64,000 bases of DNA, taken from the NCBI GenBank assembly GCA_029844215.1, contig CM056736.1, positions 22,939,501-23,003,500 of the forward strand. The letters are read 5' to 3'. Made by a program: the position numbers and the translations under genes. Below, piece by piece: positions 53,143-64,000 of the stretch. Positions within the stretch are counted from its first letter, which is position 1; each line of letters starts with the position of its first letter. Source of the DNA: Przewalskia tangutica. Lineage: Eukaryota > Streptophyta > Magnoliopsida > Solanales > Solanaceae. Below the pieces are notes generated by a model. That model had not been told where the DNA came from, ran no database searches, and saw only the letters and a list, made by a program, of their open reading frames with translations.

Positions 53143-55392
53143 TTAGGCAATAGTTCAATATCAAATTATCTATTTTAATTTCTAATTTGGTTTTAATTTT
53201 TATTTTTACGTTTTTCGTTATTAAAAAAAAAAAAAAAAATCGAGGTGCCGTGATTCGTTGTTGGTTTTGATTTATCTCGAGGATCCTTAAGACATGGATT
53301 TTTGTCCCATATGATGAGAGCCAACCATAGAGGAACAGAGGAGGAATTACGAGAAACTATACTCGGTCTCACGAGTTCCAAGCTCGGTTCATGGGCGAAA
53401 TAAGGTCGGGCATAAAGAAGTTGGAAACGCAAATAGCGAGAACTCGCAATCATATTCAACAACGAACAACAAATTGAGAGCAGAACCAAATCCAACTATT
53501 GAGGAATGCAGCGAGAGCGGTTGGTGTAGAGAAGGAGAAGAGTGCGAGATCGATTATTCACCTTCGATTCCTTGGAAAATCTTTTCTTGTACCTATTGCG
53601 GAAGAAACACCACTAAATCAAAGTTGACTCCCAAACAGGAAGTCAATACCATCAAGGGCACCCAGAGTTGAAAGATGTAGGAATCTCAGATCCTACATTA
53701 GAGAACCTAAAAGACAAGCATGTCTTGTATACTTGGGAGATAATCGTATATTTGAGGCCACTTGTTTGAAGCAATTGTTGTAGTTGAAGTGAGACTGCAA
53801 CAATAACTCTGCGGATTGCAAGCGATTCGCGAAGGATCCAATGGGCACTCGGAAAGGTTAATTGCGTTCGGCTAAAAGACGTTAAAGACCGCGCTTGTTG
53901 GGAGGCAACCCAATGTTTTTAATTATGTTATTTTAATTTCTGTCTTTATTTTATGTTATTTTGCTTAGAAACGATCTCACGGTCTTGGGTTCTTGTTTTG
54001 TGTTGTTGGATGACAGTGGATTTGAAAGCTAAAGCAGGAAAAAGGAGAGCAAAAACGAAAAAAAAAGGAACGATCGTCGGCGCATGGCTAAAATCGAGGG
54101 CATGGCAGTAACTCGAAGAGCCCAAGATCTTAGCTTGTGTATGCGAATCTCGGCCGCGGCGCTGAACTTGAGAGAGCCATATTTCCGCAAATTCGAATTT
54201 TTCCTCTAGACCTCCATTATGACCGCTGTGTTGTGTCAGTAAGTTGTCCATATTTTTTTAGTATTGCACACATTGGGGACAATGTGTGATTTAAGTTTGG
54301 GGGTGTTTTATTTGTGTCTTGTTATGTTTTATTTAAGTCTTTGTGATTGTTTTTGTGTTTATTTTGAGTCACCAAATTTTTTTTTCTTTTTTGAGTCACA
54401 ATTGCCTATCAAAGATCATGTATGCTGTAGTTGCTAGAAACACCTAGTGAAGTAAGGTGGAATAATGTAACGGAATAGAAGCAACTATCTAAACACCTAG
54501 GTTAGATATGCCAAAAACTCACAAAATCTGTCTATTTGGAGTTTCTTGCTTGAATTATGCATGCTAAATGATGAAAACCTATGTGTTATGATTGCTTGCT
54601 ATTTGAGGCGAAATAAGTAGGATATGCATGTTAGGGAGATGACTCAGGCATTTCTTTGATAGTCAATCTTACCATTCTTTTCTATCCGGACTTTAAAAGT
54701 ATCCCTAGTCACCCATTGAGCCTAAAATTGAAACTTCTTCTTTGACACCCTATATTCCCACAAATTGTGCCATAAGTAAAAATATGAAGTAGTGGAATAA
54801 ATTGTGTTAAAAAAGAGACAAAAAAAAGTGAATGAGCTTGTTGCACCCCAATAAAAAAGTAATAAAAAATAGGCAAAAGCCTAAGTTTGGGAGTCTTTGT
54901 CATTATTATATACTTCACTCTCCCAAAACAAAAGAGGGAAAAATAGAATCGAAATGAAGAAAAGAACAAAAGAAAAGGAAATCTTGAAAAGCTAAAGAGC
55001 TTATGGTACACAAAAATGAGCCTAAATGCCTATTTTTACCAACCCCTACCTAAGCCTACATTACAACCCTTAAAGTCCTGAAGATCTCTTCTATGCATAC
55101 CCAGGATTAGTGGAGAATAGCAAGTAAGCATGTCATAGGATTTTTGAATTTATATGCATGATTTAGTATATTGACTTCCATTAAAGCATGATGAATATGA
55201 GTTTGCGAAATATCTAGCTTAATATGCTGAAATGTCATGCTATATGTTCTGCGTATTATTTTGCTAACCTTCATGTTTTTCTAGTTAACACTAAATGCAG
55301 CAAAAGTAATCAATGGCAGTGAGTCTTTTATTTTCGTTCTTTGAGTCTTTTATTTCTTTCTTTCTATCTTTGCTCGAGGGCGAGCAAAGGTT

Positions 55393-55407
55393 AAGTTTGG
55401 GGGTATT
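55393..55407 (+). promoter_or_regulatory. LARD polypurine-like tract
   Basis: AAGTTTGGGGGTATT lies directly before the right LTR. It is T-rich for a polypurine tract but is the standard word in this element group. Confidence 0.65.
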
Positions 55408-56963
55408 TGATCGGTGTATTTTATATACACTTTTTGAGTCTTTTTTAGTTAGTATTTTACTCATTTTGTTTATGTTTAGTATAGTATTAGGGTCGTTTTC
55501 CTTTCTTTTGTGTCACAGCGGTCAGAAATGGAGAAATGACGAAAAGAAGAGAAAATGAGCTTAAGTGAGATGGAATTGCACACAAAAAGGGCCAAGAAAT
55601 GAAGTCTAAGAAGTTCCGGGAATTATAGAGAAAATCAGACGAAGTCCGGACGAGAAAAAGACGACGAAACGAAAATTCGCCAGAAAAATGTCACCGGCGC
55701 CGCGGCGCCGGGCAGCAGAGCCGCGGCGCCCAAAGTGCTGAAAGTCCCGAGAGTTGCTGAAATTGGTAGCGCGCCGCGACGCTGCGCAGCGCGATCTGGG
55801 AATTGTGAAGTGCTGGGCCGAATTTGACATGTTTCAGAATCTTAAAGGGATAACTTTTCCTTCTTAAAGGGATAACTTTTCCTACCTAAAGGGATAACTT
55901 TTCCTACCTAAAGGGAAACCTTTTCCTACCTAAAAACCCTTACCTAAAAGGATTCTAATAACTTTTCCTACCTACACAAATCCTTAACCCTTCACCTAAA
56001 GGATTCTTTGGCTATAAATACTCTACATCATTAGAAGAATTCTCAATTCTCCATTCCACCATTCACCATTCTACATCCATCCTTCCACCAATCCACCTTG
56101 TAAATATTCCACAACACAACCCTTGGATGCTTGGCTTGGAGACTCGTTCTTAGTAATTTTCTTTTTTTTTTCTTTACTTTAATTCAGTTTTTGTATGATG
56201 AACATGGAATTAGTTCTTGTCATATTTATGGCTAGGAACTAATTCTCTTATAGGGCTTTCTATGTTGAATTTCTTGAACCTTATGTTATGAATTAATGCA
56301 TGCTTATGGTAATTATTCTTATTGAGAGATCTATCCAATAATTGAGTTGAATTCTTGGTAGCTAATTGACAACTAGTTATCACTATATGATTTCTAATCA
56401 GATTCTGAAAAGGGGGGATTGTGAATATGCTGTAAGTTGGGTAGACAGTCTTGAATTGGGGATGAAAATACCTCAATTAGATTTGTAGCGTTGATGAGAG
56501 GCTTAACAACCCTAATTTTGCGCATTGTGCGTGACTCCAACTAGGTTTTTGTGTTTAATCCTCCTATAGCGTTACTTATCAGTGAAAGTTAGGTAAGGAA
56601 CAATACGGGGTTGAGTGTTTATATAACCTAACGGAGTATAAAACGATTTCAGAACCCGCTTTCTCCAAAAGAAGAATACCATAAGTTAATGTATTAGTAA
56701 GTAGCATAAGCGGATAGTAAGGATACATAGAAGCCCTATTCTCATCACATCTGAATTAAATCTTTATATTTAATTAGCTTTCATAACTCTTAGTTACAAA
56801 CCAAACAATCAATCATTAATTCACCAAATAGATACTAGAAAATAGATAACTGATACTTGGACCCTAATCCTAGAGGACGATATTCGGTCTTATCCAAGAC
56901 TATACTACTTGATACGATAACGTGCACTTGCGTTTAAAAGTGTGTGCATCTTAACGCGCATCA
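55408..56963 (+). repeat. LARD right LTR (1,556 bp)
   Basis: It begins TGATCGGTGTATTTTATATA. Its GC-rich block contains GGCGCCGCGGCGCC at about 55695-55710, a 14-bp perfect palindrome that is damaged in the left LTR. Confidence 0.9.
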
Positions 56964-56968
56964 GGGAC

Positions 56969-58393
56969 ATATCCTAAAAATAATGGATAATATAGGGTGA
57001 GACATCATCATCCAAAAAATCATACGAACTAGGCACGTGATTATCTACTTTAGAAAATGGAAATTGGGACTCATCAAAAATAACATGGCGACTAATAATG
57101 ATTCGTTTAGTTGAAAAATCAAAGCATTTATATCTAGGTGATTTGACGGATAACCCAAAAACACACCAGGGATAGAACGTGTCTGAAGTTTGTTAATTGT
57201 GGTGGAAGGAAAGAGGGGATAACATAAGCACCCAAATACCCTAAGATGTGAATACGAATAAGTCTTATTATATAAAATATGAAGAGGGGACGAATATGTC
57301 AAACCTTTAGAAGGAAGAATATTAAGCAGATATGTAATCATTTGTAGAGCATGATGCCAAAACAACAGAGGGACAGAAGAATGAACCAATAAGGTGTGGA
57401 TAATGTTATTTATGGTACGAATTTTACTTTCAACTTTCCCATTTTGTGACGACGTACGAGGACAAGAAAAATGAAAATTTATCTCATTGTTAGCACAAAA
57501 CTCCCGAAACTCCCCATTGTCATATTCTTTGTCATTATCACATTGAATATTTTTTATTTTCCGTTCGAACTGAGTTCTAATGAAAGCTCTAAATTTTACG
57601 AAGATGGAAAAAACTTGGGATTTTTTCGCTATTGGAAACGTTTATAAAAATTTAAAATAATCATCCAAGAATAAAACATAATAACGATGACCCATAGAAA
57701 TGAGAACGGGAGATGTCCATAAATCGCTATGAATAATATTAAATGACATTGAAGTATGAGAATTCGAAGCTACAAATGGCAACTTAATAATTTTTTCTAG
57801 AGAACAAGATTGACAATTTTGAGTACTACGCGTACCCTTACAGATAATAAATTTATTTCTATCTAAAGTAGATAAAATAGAAGACCCCAGATGACGTAGA
57901 CGATCATGCCACAAGGAAAGAGCAAGAACTGCAAAGTGGATGACATGGCTTGACGTGGGAAACTAAGACTTGGTGTGATTGGATAAAGATCTCCCTTACT
58001 ATCACACCTCATGAGAGGACTCTCCGTCTTGAAATCCTTCACAGAAAATCCAAACGAATCAAAATTAATAGAAACTCAATTATCAGTGGTGAATTTATGG
58101 ACAGACACCAAATTTTCAATTAGTTTTTGGGCATGAAAGGTATTTTTCAAGACAATTGGTGGATGGGGATGAGACAAAGTTTTAACCCTTAATTGGAATC
58201 GAATTAACATTACCAACAATTATACCACGATTACTGCTCAAATTGAAATAAGACGGGAGAGTACCTTGGTCAGATGTCATGTAGGTAATGGCGCTTGTGT
58301 CCATTTACCAATTTGAGTCCGGTTGAGTCATTCCAAGTGTGTGAACTGCGGCTTCAATGTCGGTTTGTGTGGGTTCCGTTGTGTGATAGGCTT
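56969..58393 (-). pseudogene. Copia remnant copy B: protease and integrase
   Basis: Minus-strand order: a protease-like MDTSAITYMTSDQG (near 58290, where DTGA is usual), then FNLSSNRGIIVGN. GAG-pre-integrase follows (WHDRLRHLGSSILSTLDR, 57914 onward, with CQSCSLEK), then integrase with IHSDLWTSPVLIS, IQCDNDKEYDNG and SSQNGKVESKIRTINNI, and C-terminal HSSVPLLFWHHALQMITYLL to 57045. The catalytic D, D and E positions can be traced through broken frames. The part 57793-58393 is absent from copy A. Confidence 0.8.
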
Positions 58394-58561
58394 GAGGAGG
58401 TCGGGGCTAGGGCCCAAACACCCCGGACTGCTGCTGGGCCGAAAACCAACTGCTGGACCAGAGAAACTGAGCAGGAAACTGGCCTAGTTTCCCGGGTAAA
58501 CAGGTTCACTGTTTGGCCCACTGTATTGTTGCGCCGTATCATGAAATTAGAGCATGTAATT
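58394..58561 (-). pseudogene. Copia remnant copy B: gag C-terminal fragment
   Basis: The minus frame gives MIRRNNTVGQTVNLFTRETR and, in another frame, QQQSGVFGPSPDLLKP running toward protease. There is no zinc knuckle or gag core, so the element is truncated here, or a decayed 5' end lies in the next kilobase. Confidence 0.45.
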
Positions 58562-59489
58562 TTTGAGTGAAGAGAAGATTTTATGACTACATAAGATTAT
58601 ACATTACATCAATATAGCACTATTCGTAGTCAACCATAAGCTCTCCCCATCTGTCAACCGGCATTCTGTATATAGAGCTGCGAGAAAGAGATAGAAGACT
58701 TTAGATGGAGGTGTGGAGAATGAAACAAAAGAGAGAGTAATATTATTGAAGATAAAATAGAATAAATACACATTTGGCCCAAAAATATAACACTTTGTAA
58801 CATTGTTTCCTCAACGGTGGAAAAAATTGCGGCTAACTAATCAAGTGTTGGAGGAAGCTGTCGAAAATTCCAAGTTTAAAAGACAAAATTAAAAAACATA
58901 AACTTCCTGGTAAAAAATTCACAAGAAGCTACTTGTTGCGGTAAATAAAGAGTAAAGCGAGATAGCTTGTGCTGTATAATCACTCGATTACTGTACTTCA
59001 GCACATGCATCTAAGATCATCTCCGGACATTGTCCCTGATAATTACACACAGCAAAACACAATTTAAATGATATGTTGATGTTAAAATAATTGGGAATTA
59101 TTGAATATATAGGAGATAATCTTTAAAAAAAATCACAGCGTTGCATAAGGGAATGAGGATGATGTGTTTCTTCAAAAGTGGAAAATAGCATTGCAAAAAA
59201 AAAATCTGCTTGTTCGCGTGCACAAGTGTGCACACAACAAGTCCGTGCCTGAGGAGAAGGTGACAATGGCTCCTGCAATGTCATGTGGCAGTCTGCGACT
59301 GACTGCCAGAAATTCATTTTCCACTTCTACTTTAATTATTATTTTTTATCAATAATTTGACCGAATTAAAAAAAAAAAAATTCAAGATATATAAAAAGAG
59401 ACTAAGTTTACTTCATTTGGACACCGAAATATTTTGGCTATTTTCTCCAAATTTATATCTTCTTCCAAATTATTTGCTATTTTTTTAAT
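58562..59489. other. Unassigned duplicated stretch, copy B
   Basis: Near-identical to 34901-35827, including the TGGCAGTC...GACTGCCA hairpin near 59285-59308. No gene assigned. Confidence 0.4.
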
Positions 59490-59662
59490 ATAGATCCTAA
59501 TCAAAATTTTAATTTCCTTCAAATTTTATATTTCCTAATCAACTACAAAATTCCAATATTCAACGTCCACAAAATTCTCAAAATATGTCATCAAATTTTC
59601 AAATGTCATATATGATGTCAACTAATTTTGGTATGTAATATCCGTATAACCGAAAAGTTTGG
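59490..59662 (+). pseudogene. Asn/Gln/Met/Ser-rich N-terminal fragment, copy B
   Basis: It is identical in frame and stops to 35828-36000, starting DPNQNFNF and including MSSNFQMSYMM. Confidence 0.35.
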
Positions 59663-60074
59663 AATTTGGAAAAAGTTTGGAACAACCGAAAATTAATTTT
59701 TAATTTGTGATTTTTATATTATCAATGTTTTAGTGTGTTTTTGATAAATTGTACGATTAATTTATCTTCATTAATAAAATCATGTATTGTTGTGTTTTAA
59801 TATTATAATAAATTTGATAAGTGCCAAAATTAAATGAATATAAGTAATTTATAATTTTATTATTATATGTGTAATAATATGAATTACAAGAATAATATCA
59901 TATATAAAATAGAAAATGAGATAGAATGAATATATATGATGGGGTATATGTATTGATGTGGAGGAAAGAGAAAATGAATTATTTTATGAAATATCTCCTG
60001 CTAGGGAGTGTATGTGATAAATAGAGATATTTGATGATATGACAGATGAATAATCTGATGTGGCAGGAGATAAA
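59663..60074. other. AT-rich flank of hAT element, copy B
   Basis: Matches 36001-36412; no gene. The inverted repeat TATCTCCTGC / GCAGGAGATA is kept. Confidence 0.35.
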
Positions 60075-60645
60075 AGTGATTTGATTATCTCATGGGACCG
60101 AATAAAACTTAGGTTGGGGTTGGTTTGGCTGACCCAACCCGCAGATTCTGAGAAATCCGATAAGGACACTTGGTTGAGCCGATAAGAAGCAGTAACCTTA
60201 GGTTAACTGCCTCGATCGAACCGGTAAGGAAAAAAATAAAAATAAAATTAAAGGGTTGTTGGTGTCCAGCGGTAACATTACCGTTGGGGCGGGAGGGGGG
60301 CAACGGTCAGTGGACCGTTTGGCTTTTTTTTTTTAAATTTTTTGTTAATTACATTTTTATCTTTTAAAAAATCTATAAATACTCTACATTTTTCTCATTT
60401 TTATCACACAATTATTTCTTTTTTACAATTCTCTCAATTCTCAATTCTCATACTCTCTTAATTCTCTATATTATCAATTCTCAAGTTATTATTATTATTA
60501 TTAATTTGCAAAGTAGCAAGACTTCGAGCTTCGGCCTTCGAGTTTCAATTGAATTCTGAATCCCGAAGTTTGGTACACTCGTTTCATTCTCTAATTATTT
60601 TATTAAATTGTCATATTTATTTGTTGATTATTTAAATATTTTATA

Positions 60646-62939
60646 ATGTCTTTGCTAAGGGGAATTGCGTCGGGACTGCGCCGTAAATCTAGTTCAAGGG
60701 GTAAAAAATCTGTAGGTTTTTCATCATCTAATCAAAATATAGATTATGATCAAATGCAAGAAGATTTTGGAATAGAAGATAATGAATATGATAACGTTCA
60801 ATTAGATAATATTGTTGAACTTGAAGAAACTGAACCTCGTACACCTTCTAGTGTTCCTTCTGTCAATGTTGGTACTGCTAGTGGTAGTCGTAGACCTCTT
60901 TTATCGAGATTCTGAGAACGTAAGTAAGGATAAAAAGGAATAAAGTGTGGGTTTTTATGATAGAGTAGGGGACACTGATAGAGTTAGATATAATATTTGT
61001 GGGAAAACTTACAAACATAAGAGAGGGGGTGGTGACGGGGGACGGACACTATAAATAGGCATTTATTGAAAGATCGTCTGATACAATGGGGTGTTGCCAC
61101 TGACTTAGAACCCGATCAACAACAACTTAATCCATTAACGGGGGGTTGGCTAAGTACGATCCAAAGAATGATCGCATTGAATTAGCAAAAATGATTGTCG
61201 GATGTTATTTACCTTTTTCTTTTGCTTCTTCTTCATATTTAATTACATATATTCAAAGAGTATATAATCCTTGTTTTACAGGTGTTCCTCGTAGTACTTG
61301 TAGAGCCGATGTTTTTAGACTTTATAATGATTATGTTATTTTTTTGCAATATTTGTTCACTAATCTTCCATGCCTAGTTAGTTTTACTGCAGACATTGGA
61401 CATGTTTTAAACAGTTATGATTATTTAACAATTACTTGTCATTGGATTGATGAAAATTTTAAAATGGAAAAACGCATAATTGCTTTTGCGTATGACGAGG
61501 ATCAAAGTCATACTGGAAAATATATAAGCGAAACTATTTGTGATTATACCAAAAATTATAATCTTTATAAAAAAATATTTTGTATATCATTCGATTATGC
61601 ATCTAATAATACTGCTGCTGTAGATCTTTTAAAAGTGGAATTAGAAACGTCACTTCCTGATATATTTCATGTTTGTTGTGCTTGTCATATTTATAATTTA
61701 ATTGTTAAAAGTGGTCTTGAGTTATTTGCAACTGAAATATAAATTATCAAAAGAGCTGTTGGAGTTATTCAAAGTAATAATAGAAAAAATAGACTTATAG
61801 AATTTAAAGAAAAATGTAAACAATTTGATTTGAGACCTAAATTCATGCCACAAGAGATTATTACACGGTGGAATTATACTTATTTATTTTTAAAAGAATG
61901 TTATAAGTATAAAGACCCCATAACACATGTTTCAAATGCTCATTGTAAGAACGCGATTTATATGTTAACCGACGATGTTTGGAAATCAATTGCTGAACTT
62001 TTAAAAATTTACGTAAATTTTACACTGCTACTGTTGAATTTCCGGGATCTTATTACCCAACAGTTTGTAATGCTTTAGCTCATATAGCTGAAATTTCATA
62101 TTTACTATATGATTTAAAATCAAATATAAAATATAAAGCTGCAGTTACAGTTATGTTTGAAAAGTTTAAAAAATATTTTTTTCCTATTCCTGATATTTAT
62201 TGTATTGGTGCAGTCTTAAATCATTCTGTTAAAAAGGTATATTGTCATAATTTAATATTTAGTTTATATACTTATATGGAAGTAGGTGAAACAGAAACTC
62301 CATCTTCATTTGATTGCATATGTAAACTTGATATTAATTTAGCTGAATCATATGATTATTATGCTACATTACATGAAAACAACAATTCTGCTACTAATAT
62401 TTCTTCTAGTTCTGCTTCTGCTTCTGTGTCTACATCTGCATGATTCGATGAAAACGATGAAAATGAATCTTTATCTATATGGAGCACTTTTACAACAACA
62501 CAAGCAAGTACAACTCAAAATTGTGATGAGATGCAGATTTATTTGCAAAAGTCAACGGAGCCGAAGAAGAACTTTCAACCTTTACAATGGTGGCAGGATA
62601 AAAAGACAATTTCCGGTACTAGCAGCTATGACACGGGATGTTCTTAATGTGTCTATCTCAATAGTGGCTTCTGAAAGTGCATTCAGCCAAGCACGAGATC
62701 AAATAGGAGACATGCGTCACTCATTGGGCGGAAGCACATTAGAAGTGTTAGTATGCTTAAGGGATTGGATCAGATCAGAGAGAAGAAATCAAGGATATGA
62801 AGACGTTGACTCTCCGGAAGATGAAGAAATCGATAATATTTTGGAAACCGGGAGCGCAACCGGGACTGGAATTAATACTCCAGATTTAGAGGCTATGGAG
62901 CAACCTATAAATTACGAACAATTATTATTACTTCATTAT
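60646..62939 (+). pseudogene. hAT (RICESLEEPER-like) transposase pseudogene, copy B
   Basis: MSLLRGIASGLRRKSSSRGK from 60646 is open for 89 codons and lacks the poly-A frameshift of copy A. The BED finger region is broken near 60910-61080. The 198-codon core (61146-61742) carries DYLTITCHWIDENFKMEKR, SFDYASNNTAAVDLLKVELE and FHVCCACHIYNLIVKSG. The next segment reads FMPQEIITRWNYTYLFLKEC and VSNAHCKNAIYMLTDDVW (61830-62078). The dimerisation domain SISIVASESAFSQARDQIGD, then HSLGGSTLEVLVCLRDWIRS, lies at 62640-62790. The C-terminus is altered: 34 bp holding the stop found in copy A are deleted near 62920, so translation runs on into AT-rich sequence. Confidence 0.85.
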
Positions 62940-63236
62940 GTACTCTTATTAACAATTAACATTATTAATAATGAAAGTTCGAAAGTTTACATCTTATCAT
63001 TAGTTTTTATTTTATTATCTCTTTAGTTGTTATTTGTTAAGTTATCTTATGTCTACTAATTTAATAAATTAATAAATTTTCGAAATAAAAAAAAATTAAA
63101 ACAAATTAATATAGTTTATATAACTACGATATAACTATAAAGTATAAAGTATAAGTTATAAACTATATTATATTATTATATTACATATTTAATTTGAATT
63201 TAGTTAGATTTTTAAAATTTATAAAAAAAAAAAAAT
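62940..63236. other. AT-rich 3' region of hAT element, copy B
   Basis: Matches 39300-39590, with a small insertion (AAAACAAATT near 63100). Non-coding. Confidence 0.5.
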
Positions 63237-63415
63237 CCGGACCGGTAGTCCCGGTTCAATCCGCACGGGCCGACTGGAAATCCGGTAATGAATTGGATCG
63301 GTAGGCTCGGTAAGCCAGTGGACCGGACCGGTAACCAGTCCGGAACCGGTTCAACCCGGTAACGGACTACCGGTCCAGTCCGGATCGATCCGTTAGACAG
63401 GTATAGTTTCTAACA

Positions 63416-64000
63416 CTATAGTCGAACATGTATTTGCAGACCAGAATGATGTAGAAATATTATTTTAGATGTTCTTTAGCCTTTTCATCATTACGGTAAT
63501 TTGGCAGTGCAAGAGTTGTGGAAGGTAATTAATTTTTTTTTTGTTGTGAAGGAACGCGCTACTTCTTCGAAATACAAGACAGCAGAATTGGTGACCGACG
63601 CAGAACGGAAGGTAATTAATGTTCTATTAGTGTCATGGTTTAATTTATTAATTAAGATTTTAAATTATACGAGTCGTATGTATTTATGTTCATTTTGAGA
63701 TGAAATAGTAGTGTTACATTTTTGGCAATTTAATACTACTCCATAATTGAACTGAACAACGTGAATACAATTAAATAATTACATGGATACCAAAATATAA
63801 TTAAGAAAAAGAACTAACACGACTAGCAAACTAAAAACCTTTTTTCGAGATGCGACACTTTAAAGCCAGACTCGGTCAACAACTGGACACGGTCTAAGAT
63901 CTTGATAAGGTGTTCTTGCCTCCTCTCCATGGCTATCACCTGGGCCTTTGTAGAAGCAACATCGTCTTTCAGATCCTGTATTTTGCTATTCAAGGTACGT
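63416..64000. other. Flank after hAT element, copy B, with coiled-coil fragment on minus strand
   Basis: Matches 39771-40348. A plus frame at 63501-63698 has MAVQELWKVINFF and ELVTDAERKVINVLL. The minus-strand coiled-coil frame (IQDLKDDVASTKAQVIAMER) occupies about 63842-64000 and is cut by the window end. Confidence 0.4.

Larger units (their letters stand above)
53124..55407 (+). mobile_element. LARD interior, non-coding
   Basis: No conserved retrotransposon domain is present. Short frames at 53474-53671 and on the minus strand are not similar to anything I know. Features seen: CACACATT...AATGTGTG hairpin around GGGGAC at 54267-54289, followed by TTTAAGTTTGGGGGTG, a word conserved near the 3' end of the interior of such elements, and an AAAAAGA-rich stretch at 54800-54990. 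Confidence 0.75.
51598..56963 (+). mobile_element. Non-coding Athila-type LTR element (LARD), only in copy B (5,366 bp)
   Basis: Two LTRs (1,526 and 1,556 bp) with TGATCGGTG...CGCATCA ends flank a 2.3-kb interior without gag or pol. GGGAC lies on both sides (51593-51597 and 56964-56968), and copy A has a single GGGAC at the same place. A primer-binding-like TGGCGCCGTT follows the left LTR, and TTAAGTTTGGGGGTATT precedes the right LTR. These signals are characteristic of Athila-type Ty3 elements and their large non-autonomous derivatives. It must rely on proteins of a related element. Confidence 0.9.
60075..63415 (+). mobile_element. hAT-type DNA transposon, copy B
   Basis: Same structure as 36436-39770. 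The ACCGG/CCGGT-rich subterminal zone at 63237-63400 is well kept. In the left zone (60100-60230) several ACCGG words seen in copy A are replaced, for example CTTGGTTGAGCC where copy A has CCCGGTTGAGCC. Confidence 0.65.
47177..64000. repeat. Segmental duplication, copy B (runs off the window)
   Basis: This matches 25994-40348 in order and orientation. Position 47177 corresponds to 25994 and 64000 to 40348. Copy B carries one extra element (51598-56963), lacks the solo LTR of copy A and keeps 601 bp (57793-58393) that copy A has lost. TTACT is shared at the left breakpoint (47177-47181). Confidence 0.95.

Noticed and set aside
55313..55558. Plus-strand 81-codon hydrophobic ORF at the start of the LARD right LTR
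   Set aside because: It straddles the polypurine tract and LTR boundary, so it cannot be a gene of the element; a chance frame in T-rich sequence.

Overview
The window looks like nuclear DNA of a flowering plant. It is AT-rich and carries several families of plant LTR retrotransposons, hAT and MITE-type DNA transposons, and primer-binding sites of the plant initiator-Met tRNA type. The style of the repeats (Tat/Ogre-like LTRs, chromoviruses with a C-terminal chromodomain, a large non-coding Athila-type element) reminds me of Solanaceae, but that is an inference from memory. I find no intact host protein-coding gene, no rRNA or tRNA gene and no CRISPR array. Nearly all recognisable coding sequence is decayed transposon polyprotein.

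Region 1 (1-16030) is a three-layer nest. A Ty1/copia remnant (14230-16030) was hit by a Ty3/gypsy chromovirus (pol 8197-11605, 3' LTR to 14229). The chromovirus was in turn hit, inside its protease region, by a non-coding Tat/Ogre-like element (partial left LTR 1-2024, right LTR 5877-8196). The interior of that element holds a tandem array of 85-bp units, each made of three related subunits of about 28 bp.

Region 2 (16031-22169) is non-coding: a Stowaway-like MITE, AT-rich repeats, an LTR-like remnant and a foldback MITE. It ends in a FAR1/MULE-transposase-like pseudogene at 20611-22165.

Region 3 (22170-27666) is a structurally complete but mutated copia element on the minus strand, with 305-bp LTRs and GTACC target-site duplications. 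Beyond it lies a broken reading frame ending in seven 27-bp (9-codon) repeats.

Region 4 is a direct segmental duplication. Copy A is 25994-40348; copy B is 47177-64000 and runs off the window. Each copy holds the 5' end of the Region 3 copia element, the 9-codon repeats, a second minus-strand copia remnant, an unassigned 1.5-kb stretch and an hAT element. After duplication, copy A gained a 3.4-kb solo LTR (29466-32889) and lost 601 bp, and copy B gained a 5.4-kb non-coding Athila-type element (51598-56963). At each insertion the other copy keeps the empty site.

Region 5 (40349-47176) separates the two copies. It holds a complete-structure but defective copia element on the plus strand (40627-45941, TATTT target-site duplications) and a possible F-box gene fragment that stops at the left breakpoint of copy B. 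The last bases before that breakpoint look stitched together from nearby upstream sequence, as expected from template switching during repair.

The best candidates for something new are the trimeric 85-bp array, the mosaic breakpoint of the duplication, the hairpin families in the Tat-like element, the 9-codon repeat frame, and the context bias of mismatches between the duplicated copies.
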